From Alectoria sarmentosa (taxonomy: Eukaryota; Ascomycota; Lecanoromycetes; Lecanorales; Parmeliaceae): 64,000 nt of DNA. Below are positions 44,864 to 56,087 of the stretch, piece by piece. Below the pieces are notes generated by a model. It made no database searches. It saw only the letters and a list, made by a program, of their open reading frames with translations, and had not been told where the DNA came from. The stretch is taken from NCBI GenBank assembly GCA_009733775.1, contig WOGZ01000003.1, forward strand, positions 1-64,000, given 5' to 3'. Within the stretch, counting starts at the first letter, position 1. Each line of letters begins with the position of its first letter. A program made the position numbers and the translations under genes.

Positions 44864-46383
44864 ATGAAGCGTATCAGCTGCAGTGGTACTCGCACAGAGG
44901 TCAGCAGAAGCAGATCATTAGGCCTTCCCCCTGCTGACGACCTTTCTTCCCACAGATTGGCCTGCAACACGGCCGCGCTGCAAAAACGGAGATCGAACGG
45001 AGCCTGACTTTCTACGAACTCCTATTCCAAAAGACAGCAAAGCTTTCATGGGCCCAAGTTCGTGCTATGGCTGCAAAGTTTGAGCCCTTGCTCTCGAGCG
45101 AGTGGCCAGATTATTGTACCGAGATGAAAGGTATGGCAGGCTAGTGAGAGCTTCTTTGCATTGTCACATGACTTCGCGTGTCCGTTTATGACTGGAAGTC
45201 GCAGAGCTTCTACAGTGACTTGTCCAAGTGGTGGTGCTTTTCGAGTGTGCATTCCTACACTGTATCATTACTCGAACAATCTACAATGCCACTCACATGC
45301 GGACCCTGATTTAAATTCATGTGCAAATTACAGTCTCCACGCCTTTCCAAAGCCAAGCAACTGACTCCATCAATAAAGTGGAATTTGAAGTATTGACATG
45401 AACAGGCGTTGCCAACGGTGCAGATGTGCCCTGTACGTAATTTCGAAGTCCATGTTTCCCCCTTTGGACCAAATCTTGAGTCTTGAGACATGTCTAGAGA
45501 GTGGTTCTCTCTGTAGACATGTTCCAAGGCTCAATAGACTCAATTAAATAGGCAATACTGACTCTGAAATCATAATCCAGACCTCTCCATCTTAGCCATG
45601 AACGTCCGCACTGAGATTGCATTTGGATTGGCCACAGACGGCTGCACAGCTGTCTTCTGGAAGACTGACACTAGCTTCCTCGCTCAGAATTGGGACTGGC
45701 AGGAAGAGCAACAAAAAAATCTCATCAACCTCAACATCAGCCAGGAAGGAAAGCCATCTATCAGCATGATCACGGAAGCTGGCATCATCGGAAAGATTGG
45801 CCTAAACTCCAGGGGCGTTGGCGTCTGTTTGAACGCCATCCGGGCTCAAGGTGTTGATTTCCAAAAATTGCCCTGCCATCTGGCTCTGAGGACGTGTTTA
45901 GAAAGTAGTTCCGCAGAAGAAGCTGTGGCAGCATTGGAGAAAGTGGGCGTGGCAAGTTCTTGTCACATATTGGTGGCAGATGCAGAATCGGCGATCGGGC
46001 TCGAATGCAGTCATGTCAACATAGTGGAGTTGGCAATGGAACAAGGTATCCTCGCGCACACGAACCATTATATCAAGCCGCATCATGGGGTGGAAGACCT
46101 CATGATGTTGAAGGACTCGCCAACAAGGTTTCAACGCATCAATCAGCTTCTACGTGAGCAGACGGAAAGGCTTCACGAGACTGGGACTCTAGAATTGGAA
46201 GACATTCGGTCATTGCTCAAAGACGAAGAAAACTTTCCTGCAGCAATTTGTCGATCAAGGACGGACGATAGCTCAATCGCGACTTTATTTAACATCGTAA
46301 TGGACCTGAAAAAACGGAGGGCGGAAGTTGTCATAGGGAAACCTTCAATGGCAGAAGTCTTGTGTCTTGTACCTGGAGAGTAG
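44864..46383 (+). CDS. acyl-CoA:6-aminopenicillanic acid acyltransferase-like (peptidase C45)
   Basis: N-terminal nucleophile hydrolase related to the penicillin acyltransferase AAT/PenDE, but widespread in moulds that make no penicillin. Exons are 44864-44899, 44956-45130, 45406-45432 and 45581-46383; introns are 56, 275 and 148 nt; 346 residues. The spliced start MKRISCSGTRTE-IGLQHGRAAKTEIERS matches the family's C-x-G-T-x-x-E-I-G-x-x-H-G. The autoprocessing Gly-Cys is in LATDGCTAVFW, with Cys at about residue 101, close to Cys103 of AAT. Next come FLAQNWDW, GKIGLNSRGVGVCLNAI and HTNHYI. The 27-nt exon 3 gives GVANGADVP. Intron 3 is an introner-like copy. The natural substrate is unknown. 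Confidence 0.88.
45433..45580 (+). mobile_element. introner-like intron copy B
   Basis: Intron 3 of the C45 gene, 148 nt, phase 1. It aligns with copy A from GTACGTA to the terminal AG with few gaps. Shared blocks include AAGTCCATGTTTCC, CCAAATCTTGAGT, GTAGACATGTTCC and GGCAATACTGACTC. The central hairpin is kept with different bases (CTAGAGAG facing CTCTCTGTAG). Confidence 0.7.
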
Positions 46384-46588
46384 GTTTATCTATCCGCTTG
46401 GGAATTATCTCATGTTGCTGTCACGGAGCCTCTTGTATCGGTCGCAAACGTTCTTGAGCGCAACACAAAATCCAATACCACATCATATAGAAGGGGCTCA
46501 AGTTTGCTTTGTGTCTATGCTTGTAGTACTGTCATCGAGCTGGCCGATAATCCGCACCCAACCTCTGCACCAATCGGCTTTTTCACTC

Positions 46589-46964
46589 CTATTGCTTCGC
46601 CTTCTGCTCCTCCCCATTATTCTTCAAAAATTCTCTATGCAAAGCTTCAGTAAACGTCGATGCCGTAGATCATTTTGCAACAAGGAATTGACGAACTGTA
46701 TGAAATCTTCTTCGTCCTTTGAGCTAGCATTGATTGGTGGTCCTTGCTCCTTGGCCTTCTCTTTACCTCCCATAGCGAGTGTAGTCCCGGCGGCAAATGT
46801 GCCCAGGGTGGCCATTGCAAGCTGTGACAACAACGAGCATTAGCTGTTTGATGCGTCGATTCAAGACCTAGGACAAAGGGAAGCGTGGAAGAATGAGACG
46901 GAGCCGGGAGACTTACGACGTGAGAGCCGACTTGACGACCGAAGATGGTGTATTGAACCACCAT
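46589..46964 (-). CDS. ATP19: mitochondrial ATP synthase subunit k
   Basis: Small inner-membrane subunit of F1Fo ATP synthase (Atp19/Su k), involved in dimer assembly. Exons are 46964-46917, 46821-46697 and 46634-46589, giving 72 residues, the usual size. The spliced product reads MVVQYTIFGRQVGSHV-LAMATLGTFAAGTTLAM, then PPINASSKDEEDFIQ-EFLKNNGEEQKAKQ. One transmembrane helix is at about 17-33. Introns are 95 and 62 nt. Reading through intron 2 would give an unrelated C-terminus. It converges with the C45 gene. Confidence 0.93.
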
Positions 46965-49900
46965 GATGAGGAGTTTCAGTGGACAAGTTTCAGTGGACGA
47001 TGAGAAGGTTCTTCGTAACTAGGTGCTTCGCAGAACAATTGCATGTAGGGCGTAGGCTGTAGCTCTGCGGCAATCGCAAGCGTCAAGCGGGCTTGGCAAA
47101 TCAAGGAAAAACGACAGAAATCTGCCCTCCAAGTCCAAGGTTAAAGTAAGTTCTAATTCCGTGTCCAGATAGCTTCACCAGCTAAAAGCTCACAAGCTTC
47201 CCCGCAACTTTGAATCTTGTGAGTGATTATTCTTTGCGCTATTAAATACGTCCAGCTCGATAAATGCACGGTCGAATACGTCGATTCAAGGCTGGCAAAG
47301 CTCCACCAAAGGAACACAAACATGGTCTCACCTTCCATTGCAAGCGCAGAAGTGTGTTGAGTTCATCGAGTCCTCGGTCGTTGTGAAGGTCTGTTGCGGA
47401 AGGCCGCTCGAAACCCTCATTCTGCATGCCTGCCAAATTTTCCAACAGGTTGTCTCCATTGGAGCTGGCCAAGATCGCAAGGACATGGTCTTTCGGAACT
47501 GATATTGAGGGGATTCAGACCAGAGACCTAAGAATAGTTCTTCTTTCTATAATTTCACTGAATTAGCTGATGATACAGGGGGAATCCAGTACCTATGGTT
47601 AATCTGGTGGTAGTGTGATGGTAGTAGGATTTGCTGGCTACTTTCAAATGGAAATACTACTCTATGAACTCTATCTAGGTAGACCGACCCAAGAGGAATA
47701 AAAGAAGTGGGCCCCAATATGAGACTTTCAGACCTTCGAAACCATAGAGACAAAACCGCGTCAATGAGAAGTGAAACCATGGGAAACAATCTTGAATTCT
47801 TGGGAAACGGGAAGCCTTTGATAATCTTGAATGATCCTTTTTCCAGCAACTCAATCCAAGCATGCCACTGCACGGCCGCATTCAAACTGGAATTCGCATG
47901 ATGAGCATCTTCGAAAAACGTTGCATGACATTGGAGCAGATAGTTCCTCGATTTTGTGTCGAGACACGCCAATCTCTCGCCTTGCATTCAGTTGAGAATT
48001 TACCAAAGTCTTATATGTTGGGCACATTTGGTTAGCTGCAGCAGAGGAACTATTTCCTGATGTCCTGAACCGAGGTAAACCTCAAGCGTTCTCGGTATCC
48101 AAAAATTCTGGTTTAGACATGAGTCATAGGTGGAGTAATCGTCACATGGAGTTTTCTCAAAGGATGGCGCCATGACTTCGGCGGGGGTAGGATGAAGCAA
48201 AGGGTCTATTTCTCGAGCCCTCTCAAGCATACTCAGGGTTTCGAACTTCTGTGTCGGGCAAAAGTCGAAAACGGAATATCCGTAGTGTGGATTTTTTTCA
48301 AGCAAAGGGTCCGTTTCTTGCGCTGAGCTGGGATAAATCTCAAGCGCATTAGGGGCTTCAGAGTCATGTATTTTGTGAGCTGAGAGTCCTTCCACGAAGT
48401 TGTTCCCCCAGCATGGCGGCCTGGCAATCTCGGCATGGGTAGCGAAGAAAGGGTTCGCGAAGCTTTCAAACGACGTAGCTCTCATCTGCTCATGACATAA
48501 CGCATCGACGAATCGATCTTCACGATCTGCCGCTCGCTCTTGAGGTATAGCATTGAATGATGGACTCCTTTCGTGTATATATTTTGAAGAGTTCACCGAC
48601 GTATTTTCCACCTGCTTGGGATGTAGAGTATCGAAGGGCGGGTTTGCTGGTATGGAGGTGTTCCCTATGCCCTCGCTCTGGGATCTACGGTTTCTTTCCG
48701 ATGATGTATCCGTTGCAAAGAAGCTGTATCACCTGAAACGTTTAGGCTCAGAGATGTGTTGCTCCAGCCAAAGATACACATATCGAGTACGCTGGCGCCC
48801 TGATCTGTAGGATGAAGGGTATCGTCCACCGCCACCTCCCCAGTATCACACGTGTTTATGCTATCACATCTAATAGCGCTATCGATGGGTAGTAGATTTG
48901 GTAGGTGCTGGAGCTACGGAAGACGCGATGCTGGAGATTTTGGCTCTGTTCAGATCGACGAGAGGATTGAAGCGGCGGAGGTGATTTGACGAATGAAATG
49001 TCCCATATCGTTTCTCAGTCTTTGAAGTTGTGAGTACACGTTTACAGCATAAGGGGGAAATACGCTTCGAGTTCAGAGAGCAGTCTCACATCTGCGCCGA
49101 GTTCAATATGCTCTTCATGAAACAGAGCATATCTCACCTTCAAGCAGACCCGATGCGTGGCATTTAGTGATGGCTTTTCGGGGAGAAGGAGGACTGTCTG
49201 TCACGCTTTTCTATCACGTTACAAGACAGTTAGCTCACCTTATTGCCAGATCACACCCACTCACCATTGTAACCTTTCTGACACTGATCGACCCAATCCG
49301 CCTTCTGATCAGCAAGCTTCTTGATCTTGATAGCATATTTGATAGCGTTCTTTGAGCCACCAAGCTCTAAAAGCCTGATTGATCGAAGTCGGCTATACTT
49401 GAAGAGAAATATCAATGAATTTCCAATTCCACTCAGCAGTGTTTCGCAAACAAGCAGCTTGATTCCGTGTTGAATTGCATTCCTTACTACTGGACAATTC
49501 TGGAAGCGGTGCTGATTGAGAAACTTTGAGATAGGTCCGAGCTTACGACACTGATGAACGGCTCGCTCGCCTCTTGACTTCGACTTCGGATGCTTTATCT
49601 TGTTCCCATTTATCGAATTCAATAGTTAATAACCACTAGCTTAGTCCTCTGCGAAATTTGGCCACGGACGATTTGTCTCGACAACGAGTACTCTGGAGGT
49701 CAGCAACGCGTGGATCGTCATCCTTTTCTCATATCGGCTGATCTCTGACATAGTATACTTGTGACACTTGGTTTTCAATCTCTTTCAAATTTCCATCCAC
49801 TTCTGCAATTAAACGCTGGATAGGAGTCGGCGCAACTGGGACACGTTCTACGCGGGCTGGAAGAATGTTGAGGGGTGTTGCGCTTTTCTTGGGATTGGGC

Positions 49901-50259
49901 TGGTGGATCCTTGCTGTTGAATGGAGAGTGATACATGAAAGACATAGGAAGGTGGAATTCGGTCAGTACCGTTGTCATTGGAGTTGACCTATCGAAATGT
50001 GGTGGTCGTGCATGCACATGATCATAAAGTAAAAAGGAATCCAAAATACGAGAAATGTAAACCCACTCATTCGGACTGCGCGCCGGAGATTTCGGGGTAC
50101 ATTTCGTACTCGTATGTCTTGGCGGACGGGCAACGTCGGAGAGTTCCCGGAGTGGCTCTTCCATGAGCTTTATCGACCACGAGACCCAGTCAATTGTAGT
50201 CACACTGGTCTCTATGAACTCGGAAAGCTCTAATTCTCTCTGCCTGACATTGAGGAAAT
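46965..50259. other. intergenic with coding-like tracts
   Basis: Largest gap in the window. It holds the broken minus-strand tract described separately (47150-49020). A 123-codon minus-strand frame at 49251-49622 reads like real protein (VRNAIQHGIKLLVCETLLSG, FLFKYSRLRSIRLLELGG) but has no partner exon that I can join. Confidence 0.4.
47150..49020 (-). pseudogene. unrecognised, probably broken multi-exon coding tract
   Basis: Several minus-strand stretches look coding but cannot be joined into one intact gene. One long frame runs from GGGRYPSSYRSGRQRTRY through LEQHISEPKRFR, a TGA, then YSFFATDTSSERNRRSQSEG and 200 more residues to about 48000. It contains three diverged repeats (LEIYPSSAQETDPLLEK, LERAREIDPLL, LEVYLGSGHQEIVPLLQ, with GYSVFDFCP/DYSTYDSCL between). 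Farther on, SVPKDHVLAILASSNGDNLL ... LNTLLRLQWK ends at a good donor (47342, GTGAGA). Either an orphan gene with introns I cannot place, or a relic. No function is proposed. Confidence 0.3.
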
Positions 50260-51200
50260 ATGTCGAGCAACAAGGACTCCAATACGACCGTCCAAAGACG
50301 AGTCAAGCACTCGGAAGATGATCCACTTCCTCGAGAAAAGCTACCTGAGAGTCTTCAAAAGATCGTAGACAACGAAGAGTCGTTGATGGAGCAGATCTAT
50401 GACGGCACGTATGTTCAACACGTTTCTCCCGCCTAATCAAGAGCCTCCCTAAATGCCATATAGAGCAAATCAGTCTACAGATTCCAACCTTCGATACGCA
50501 GCATATGCCAGTCGATTCCGTACAATACTGCTCAGTGCACACCGCTATGTAGCGTATACTTCAGATATAGGAGAGTCCTTCCGTCCAATCGCTCACCCGT
50601 GGCTCATCAAAGGAGCTTATGGTGTTTCGTGGGCATATTTGGTTGGGGACGTAGGCCACGAAGGCTACAAGGCCTACTTGAGAAACCAACGCATAAAGCA
50701 TCCAGGCGTACCAGGAATAGTGTCTATGAGATCGGCAGATGCGAGGGAACCGTTGACAACAGAGGATGGTAGACCAGAGGTCGGACACGTCCCCGCTATC
50801 GATGACTTCAGGAGCGTTATGGTGCAACGGGCCGTTTTCCAAAGCATTGCTTCTATGGGACTGCCAGCTTTCACGATTCATAGTATCGTAAGGTATTCGG
50901 GGAAGGCGCTGAAGGGTGCGAAGAACACGACCATTAGAACGTATGGACCGATTGGAGTATGTCTCTTTCTTGCTATCGAATTTGGACGTAGCTGACAGAA
51001 ACCCTGAACAGCTTGGCCTAGCTGCTGTACCCTTCTTGCCATTCATGTTTGATAAGCCAATTGAGGAAGCCGTCGAATGGACTTTTCATAAAGCTTTCGA
51101 GACCTTTGGCGGACCGGATGCAGTATCACACAAAACAGGTCGAGTCCAGGAAATGTTAGAAGAGAGTAAAAGAAGGGCGAGCAAGGAGAAAGAGCTGTAA
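50260..51200 (+). CDS. mitochondrial fission process protein 1 (MTFP1/MTP18) family
   Basis: Inner-membrane protein family linked to mitochondrial fission in animals. Exons are 50260-50408, 50464-50956 and 51012-51200; introns are 55 nt each; 276 residues. Joins are IYDGT-ANQSTDSN and TYGPIG-LGLAAVPFLPFMFDKP. Family motifs are RYAAYASRFRTILLSAHRYV, AYTSDIGESFRPI, GVSWAYLVGDVGHEGYKA, FQSIASMGLPAFTIHSIVRY and DKPIEEAVEW. Between about 120 and 160 there is a fungal spacer. Failure to remove intron 2 would stop at once (VCLFLAIEFGRS). Confidence 0.93.
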
Positions 51201-51921
51201 AGTTTTCCTCTGCATTGCAACCGTTCCTCTGCTTGTACATATTGGCAACTTTACGATATATGATACCACTCAATTTTTTCTCTAGAAGCTCATTCTTCCC
51301 GGCCTTGTGATGTCACGAAACTACGATGACGAACAAGTGAATACGACTTCTCCAGATGGCGCAAACACGTGGCTACAATTTTGTGTGAGCCGCAATAGGT
51401 GGAGCACAATCCCCTTTGTGACGTTCTCAAAGTTTGACTCAGAACGCATGCTTCTCTACATGAGAATGGGCTTCTGCGCACAATCAAGGTGTCGTCGTGG
51501 TTGGTGCTTAAGATGGCGACCGAAGAGGGCCCACTTTCTTTGTCTTTGACACTTTAGAGGAATTTTCAAAGACATGTGCGACGAGCCTGAAGTCGAATGT
51601 CGTACACTCAATTTTGGGGTCGAAGGAGGCGCTTGGAGCCTTCACAGTGGTCAGAGTTGGGTGAGGTGGAGCTCAGGGCGGTCGTGGATGAGGGAAACAA
51701 ATACAGGCGCGAATATTACTGTCAATATATTGAGACTGTATTCCTACGTGCAGAAGCGAGAGAGGAAACCCGAGGGTCGATTGCTGTCGGAACCGTGCTG
51801 ATGTAGGCAGACGGCAGGACAACCCCCTTCCAGAACTTGAATTTCCTCGCGGTCTGTAAAGAGACTCTACGCATGAGCTGTCTTGGGAATCCAATGTCCT
51901 TGCAACCAAACGGAGAACTTG
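51201..51921. other. intergenic, nothing seen
   Basis: Between convergent MTFP1-like and uL14m genes. Overlapping short frames only. Confidence 0.4.
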
Positions 51922-52493
51922 TTAAACATGCATTGATGCTAAAGATAAAATCTTGGACTGTTGCTTGCTTCGTAGTTCGGCACCAACAACGCCTTGCTAC
52001 AGTATTAGCACAAGCCAGATAATCATCATACCGGTGCACTAAACCCACCATTTATTCTCGTGCCAAGCGGCTCCCCATTCTTCCCTATCAGTGCACAGGC
52101 GTTGTCATCGAATCTGACCACCATTCCATCCTTCCGCTGCACCTTCTTCGCTGTCCGTACTATTATTGCGTGCCTGATGTCTCCTCTTCTCACTTTGTTT
52201 CCTGCTGCGGCAGATGCATTGCCGGGTCCGCTGTCGCCCATGGAACGGGACTTCTGTACGACGACTATGATACGATCACCTCGGGCGCGTCAGTCGCCGA
52301 AGCGTACAAACGTACTGCGGACACCCCTCACCAACTCTCCCATGCCTCTTCATTCGCAAATTTGCTACACATTCGACTATAGTCGCTCCTGAATTGTCGA
52401 TGCAATTCAGCATTGTCTAAGGTAGGATTAGCAAACATGAGTAGCAGCAAAGGCAACAAAAGATTTGATGGAAACTACCTTGAGCTGGATCAT
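51922..52493 (-). CDS. MRPL38: mitochondrial ribosomal protein uL14m
   Basis: L14-family protein of the mitochondrial large subunit. Exons are 52493-52479, 52416-52332, 52279-52049 and 51992-51922; introns are 62, 52 and 56 nt; 133 residues. Spliced: MIQLK-TMLNCIDNSGATIVEC, HGRVG-DRIIVVVQKSRSMG, NKVRRGDIRHAIIVRTAKKV, VRFDDNACALIGKNGEPLGT, RING-VVGAELRSKQQSKIL, ending SMHV. The first coding exon has only five codons. For intron 2 the donor GTGAGG at 52331 gives the family's VGDR join; the nearby GTGTCC does not keep the frame. Reading through intron 3 would end in GGFSAPV and lose the last helix. Confidence 0.94.
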
Positions 52494-53136
52494 TCTAGCT
52501 TTCAAGGCCGACAGGCGAGGAAATGTTTGTATTGAAATACAATAGAAGGAAAAGAAAGGAAAGAAGGAAAGAAGGAAGGAAGGAAGGAAGGAAGGAAGGA
52601 AGGAAGGAAGGAAGGAAGGAAGGCCGTTTGCTGAAGTAAAGCAGTTGGATGGCAATTGCCGTCAAGGAGCAAAGGGAGCAAAGGGAGCAAAGTGATCAAA
52701 CTGCAGAGAGGCGGGAGATCAGCGCGTAGCCGGAAGGCTGGAGGGCTGCTTCTCTCGCTCTATCAAATTCCGCCCCAACATCTGATTGATTGATAAACTT
52801 GTCCCCTTGCCTGCTTGCCTTCTTGGCTGCTTGCTTGTCAGCTCTGTCACTCCTTCCTGCGGCCACGACACTCAATTTTTGGGAATGCTTGGGTGGCCTG
52901 GTCCTTTCCTGCATATATATTTTCTTTCACTTTCCTCTCATGCATATCCTGCCTATCCTGTCCTTAAAGTCGTTCCCATCCCTGAATACCTGAGGAAAAT
53001 GTCTGAAGTCTAAGCCACCCCATCAATTCGTACTCTCACCCTCACCCAAACCTTCACTCTTTCCCCATATGCCCTAATTTCCTACTCAAAAAACAACGTA
53101 GACTTCAGAGTGTCTCTTCTGTCCCCAGGACCCATA
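52494..53136. other. intergenic between uL14m and SET9
   Basis: Holds a GGAA microsatellite and a pyrimidine-rich leader (53020-53080) in front of SET9. No gene seen. Confidence 0.5.
52551..52623. repeat. (GGAA)n microsatellite
   Basis: About 14 tetranucleotide copies with some interruptions at the left end, 60 bp upstream of the uL14m start codon. Confidence 0.95.
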
Positions 53137-55470
53137 ATGGGCCGGTTGCGAAAAGATGCGACGCCACCAGACACACCGCCCAAGAAGGAGCGGCTGACCC
53201 TCACTCAGCTGGCTGGCTACGACGACATATTGACTGATGCACTCGTTGACCACGTCCGTCCCAACTGCTCCGCTCACCTGCATATACACTTGTGCTAACA
53301 AATCGCTCAGGTGTATTTCTGGACTACAATACGAAAGAATCGGGCAAAATACAATCTGACCCGGGGAATCAGTGAAGACGACGTCTGCTCTATTCTGCTC
53401 CACGATGTCATCGTGGGGAAAGATTCACAAAGGGCTGAATCTTCTGTGCTACAGCTCGCCGGAATCAAAAAGTACTTCAGCCTCTTAAAGACGGAGCGGG
53501 AGAAGGAGGATTTTAGACGGCATATGCGAAAATACATAAACCTATGGCTCCCAGATTGCCCCTTTGAAGTCTCGACTACCAACCGGTATACCATCGTCAC
53601 ACACGAAGCTTCCACTACAGCGAGACGTCCCATCAAGCAAGGAGACGCTATCAAATACCTTTGCGGAAACCTGGTGGCAATGACCCCTGAAGAGGAGAAG
53701 GATCTGGACTTGACAAGGCGAGACTTTAGCATCGTCATGTCAAGTAGAAAGAAGACACCGTCGCTTTTTCTTGGACCAGCTCGATTCGCTAACCACGACT
53801 GCAACGCTAATGCCCGACTGGTGACCCGTGGATCTGACGGTATGCAAGTATATGCCGTGCGGAACATCCGAGTTGGTGAGGAAATTACTGTAAATTACGG
53901 AGAGAACTACTTCGGCGATGGGAACTGTGAGTGTCTTTGTGGCACGTGTGAGGCCGAAGGGCGGAATGGTTGGCCAGGGTCAAGCTCGAGTGCCATTTCA
54001 AGTGGATTATCTACTCCCATGACGATGTCCGAGCAAGAATTCGAGATGACGAAACCTTATCGCTCATCGAGAAAGAGGATGTCTGATTCTGATTCTGATC
54101 TAAGTGCCGGATCCATGAGCTCTGATGACGACGAAGAGAACCCAGTAAAGAAACGGAAATCTGCAACGGGCAAAGCCATCATCTCTTTTGGTATCGAGAC
54201 GGCAGGTGACTTGGTACGGTCTCACGCGATTAAAGAGGTGAAGCCTGGATCACCCTTGCGCCAGGTACTGAATGTCACCGATATTGTAATCCCTGCCGAA
54301 AATGGAGACGGGTGCACTGGACAGGGATTGTCACTAAAGAAAGCTGGAAAGCATGGCAAGACCACTCAAGCCCAAGACGATATACTGGCTGCTGTCAGAG
54401 CAGCTTTCGCTGGCTTCAGTGCCGTCACAAGACCAGAGTCACAGCGCCCAGAAAAGAAGCGCGCAGCTCAGAAGGCCCACCCTGGTGCACGATCATATAG
54501 CGACTCTAACATCCCGTACAAGTTCAGAAGCCCGTTTTCTTTCCTCACTGGAATAACATCAGCCAATTCTTCAGGGCGCAAGCAGAATTTCCTACGTGCC
54601 AGGACCATCCGCTCTCGGTTAGATTCGAGGAAGCAAAGCCTGCAAAGTTCCAGCTTGTCCAGCTTACAGGACTCAAGTTCGATCAGCGAGAAGGACTCTA
54701 CCTTCGATGATCGCTTCCGACCAGATTCGAGTTCAGCTACAACGCCGAGTGCAGGCCTCGAAGGTGGCATCGATTGGAGCCTGCCCCCACAACTAGCATT
54801 CTCGCCCTCTAGCAGTGGTCTCACCTCTCTCTCATCTCCACTCTCCTCTCTTCCTTCAATTGCGGAAATTGATGATGACAAACCGAGTCTGCCCACCATC
54901 AACTCTACCGCACGCAAAAGAGGCCGCCCACGGAAGATTGGCCGCATGATCCCACTGGTATCCAAGCCGAAGGTGATACCTCGCACGCCCAAGAAAATTC
55001 GAAGTTTGCAGCCCACGATCGAGCTCGATATTCCCAGTACTCGTACCCCAGGCGATTACATCCGCACGCACCTTCTACTTGGCGAATCTTTCTCCCGTTG
55101 GGTTGACTGCCGTACCTGCTCTGCTTGTTGGGTACAAGCCAATGGTTATCAGACCCGTAAAGAGTGTCCACGATGTGAACGGCACAGTAAGCTCTATGGG
55201 TATCAATGGCCGAAGACTGACAAGCTTGGGAAAGGCGATGATGAGGAGAGAGTAATGGACCACAGGACTGTCCATCGCTTTATACATCCAGACGAGGAAA
55301 AAGAGGAGAGGAAGAAGGGGAGGGGCGTACTGAGGGCGGCCGAAGAGATGGGAAGCGAGAGGGACGACAGCACCGGTGATGACTACGAGTCCGAGAGGAC
55401 GGATTCGAAAGTCAGAAGTGGTGGTGGTGGGAGGACGAGGGGGGTCGGCCCAGCGGTCTACACTCGGTGA
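53137..55470 (+). CDS. SET9: histone H4-K20 methyltransferase Set9 (SUV4-20 type)
   Basis: Nuclear SET-domain enzyme that methylates histone H4 lysine 20. Exon 1 is 53137-53253, the intron 53254-53310 (GTCCGT...CAG), exon 2 53311-55470; 758 residues. N-terminus MGRLRKDATPPDTPPKKERL ends LVDH and joins VYFWTTIRKNRAKY. The SET core is about 128-240: GDAIKYLCGN, GPARFANHDCNANARLV (cofactor motif), EEITVNYGENYFGDGN and the Cys-rich CECLCGTCE. The long tail is Ser-rich and basic, with an AT-hook-like RKRGRPRKIGRM near 570. Near the C-terminus a Cys-rich block (WVDCRTCSACWVQ ... CPRCERHSKLYGYQW) and RVMDHRTVHRF complete the fungal Set9 pattern. Confidence 0.95.
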
Positions 55471-56087
55471 AACATTTTGGTTGGTCAAGGAAGCATGTAG
55501 GTACGACATTGGCATCTGAACTGAGAGCATTGCAAGCGGAAGGAAACCTAATGGATTCTCGTTTTTGCATATGAGATACTCAGCTGCCATGGCTGGAACT
55601 GGTATCTGTATCTCTTGTATCATACTGAACATAGTCTGTTAATTTACTCAAGCCTTGGAGATTTCAAGCGTCGAAGGGCCGACACTCTTAAGGTGCTGAG
55701 ACACATCCACTAAATCAACCTCCCTTCCAGTCCCGCACTTCCAGATGTCTACTTCTTCACATGATCCTACACCTTTCTTACAACGACGTGCACAAATCGT
55801 CAATACTTTCTCTCCACCAGGTCCCACGCCTTCTTACGACCACCTGTATGACCAATACCAAATCATTTTTCTTCAAATCTTCCTGCTCCTACTCGCCTGA
55901 CAAGCATGAACCCTCAGTGCATACTCCTGAAGTAATGAATAATCCTGTGAGTAGGTTGCCTCTAAGTCTTCTATTTTACTGTTTTATTGCTAACTGACAT
56001 GGGGTGGAGGGTTTCTTCGCAGCATCGACGGACGACCTCACCTCATCCCACACCCCATTGACTCGCCGTTTCTTCGATCCACCAACA
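55471..56087. other. intergenic, nothing firm
   Basis: 3' flank of SET9. A segment at 56020-56075 resembles the leader of the second acidic paralogue (GCAGCATC ... CTCACCTCA ... CACACCCCA), so the duplicated unit seems to include 5' sequence. Confidence 0.45.

Noticed and set aside
33827..46383. Possible beta-lactam or other secondary-metabolite cluster (phosphopantetheinyl transferase plus penicillin acyltransferase-like gene)
   Set aside because: The transferase is the AcpS mitochondrial type, about 10 kb away, and the genes between are housekeeping. No synthetase, oxidase or pathway regulator is present.
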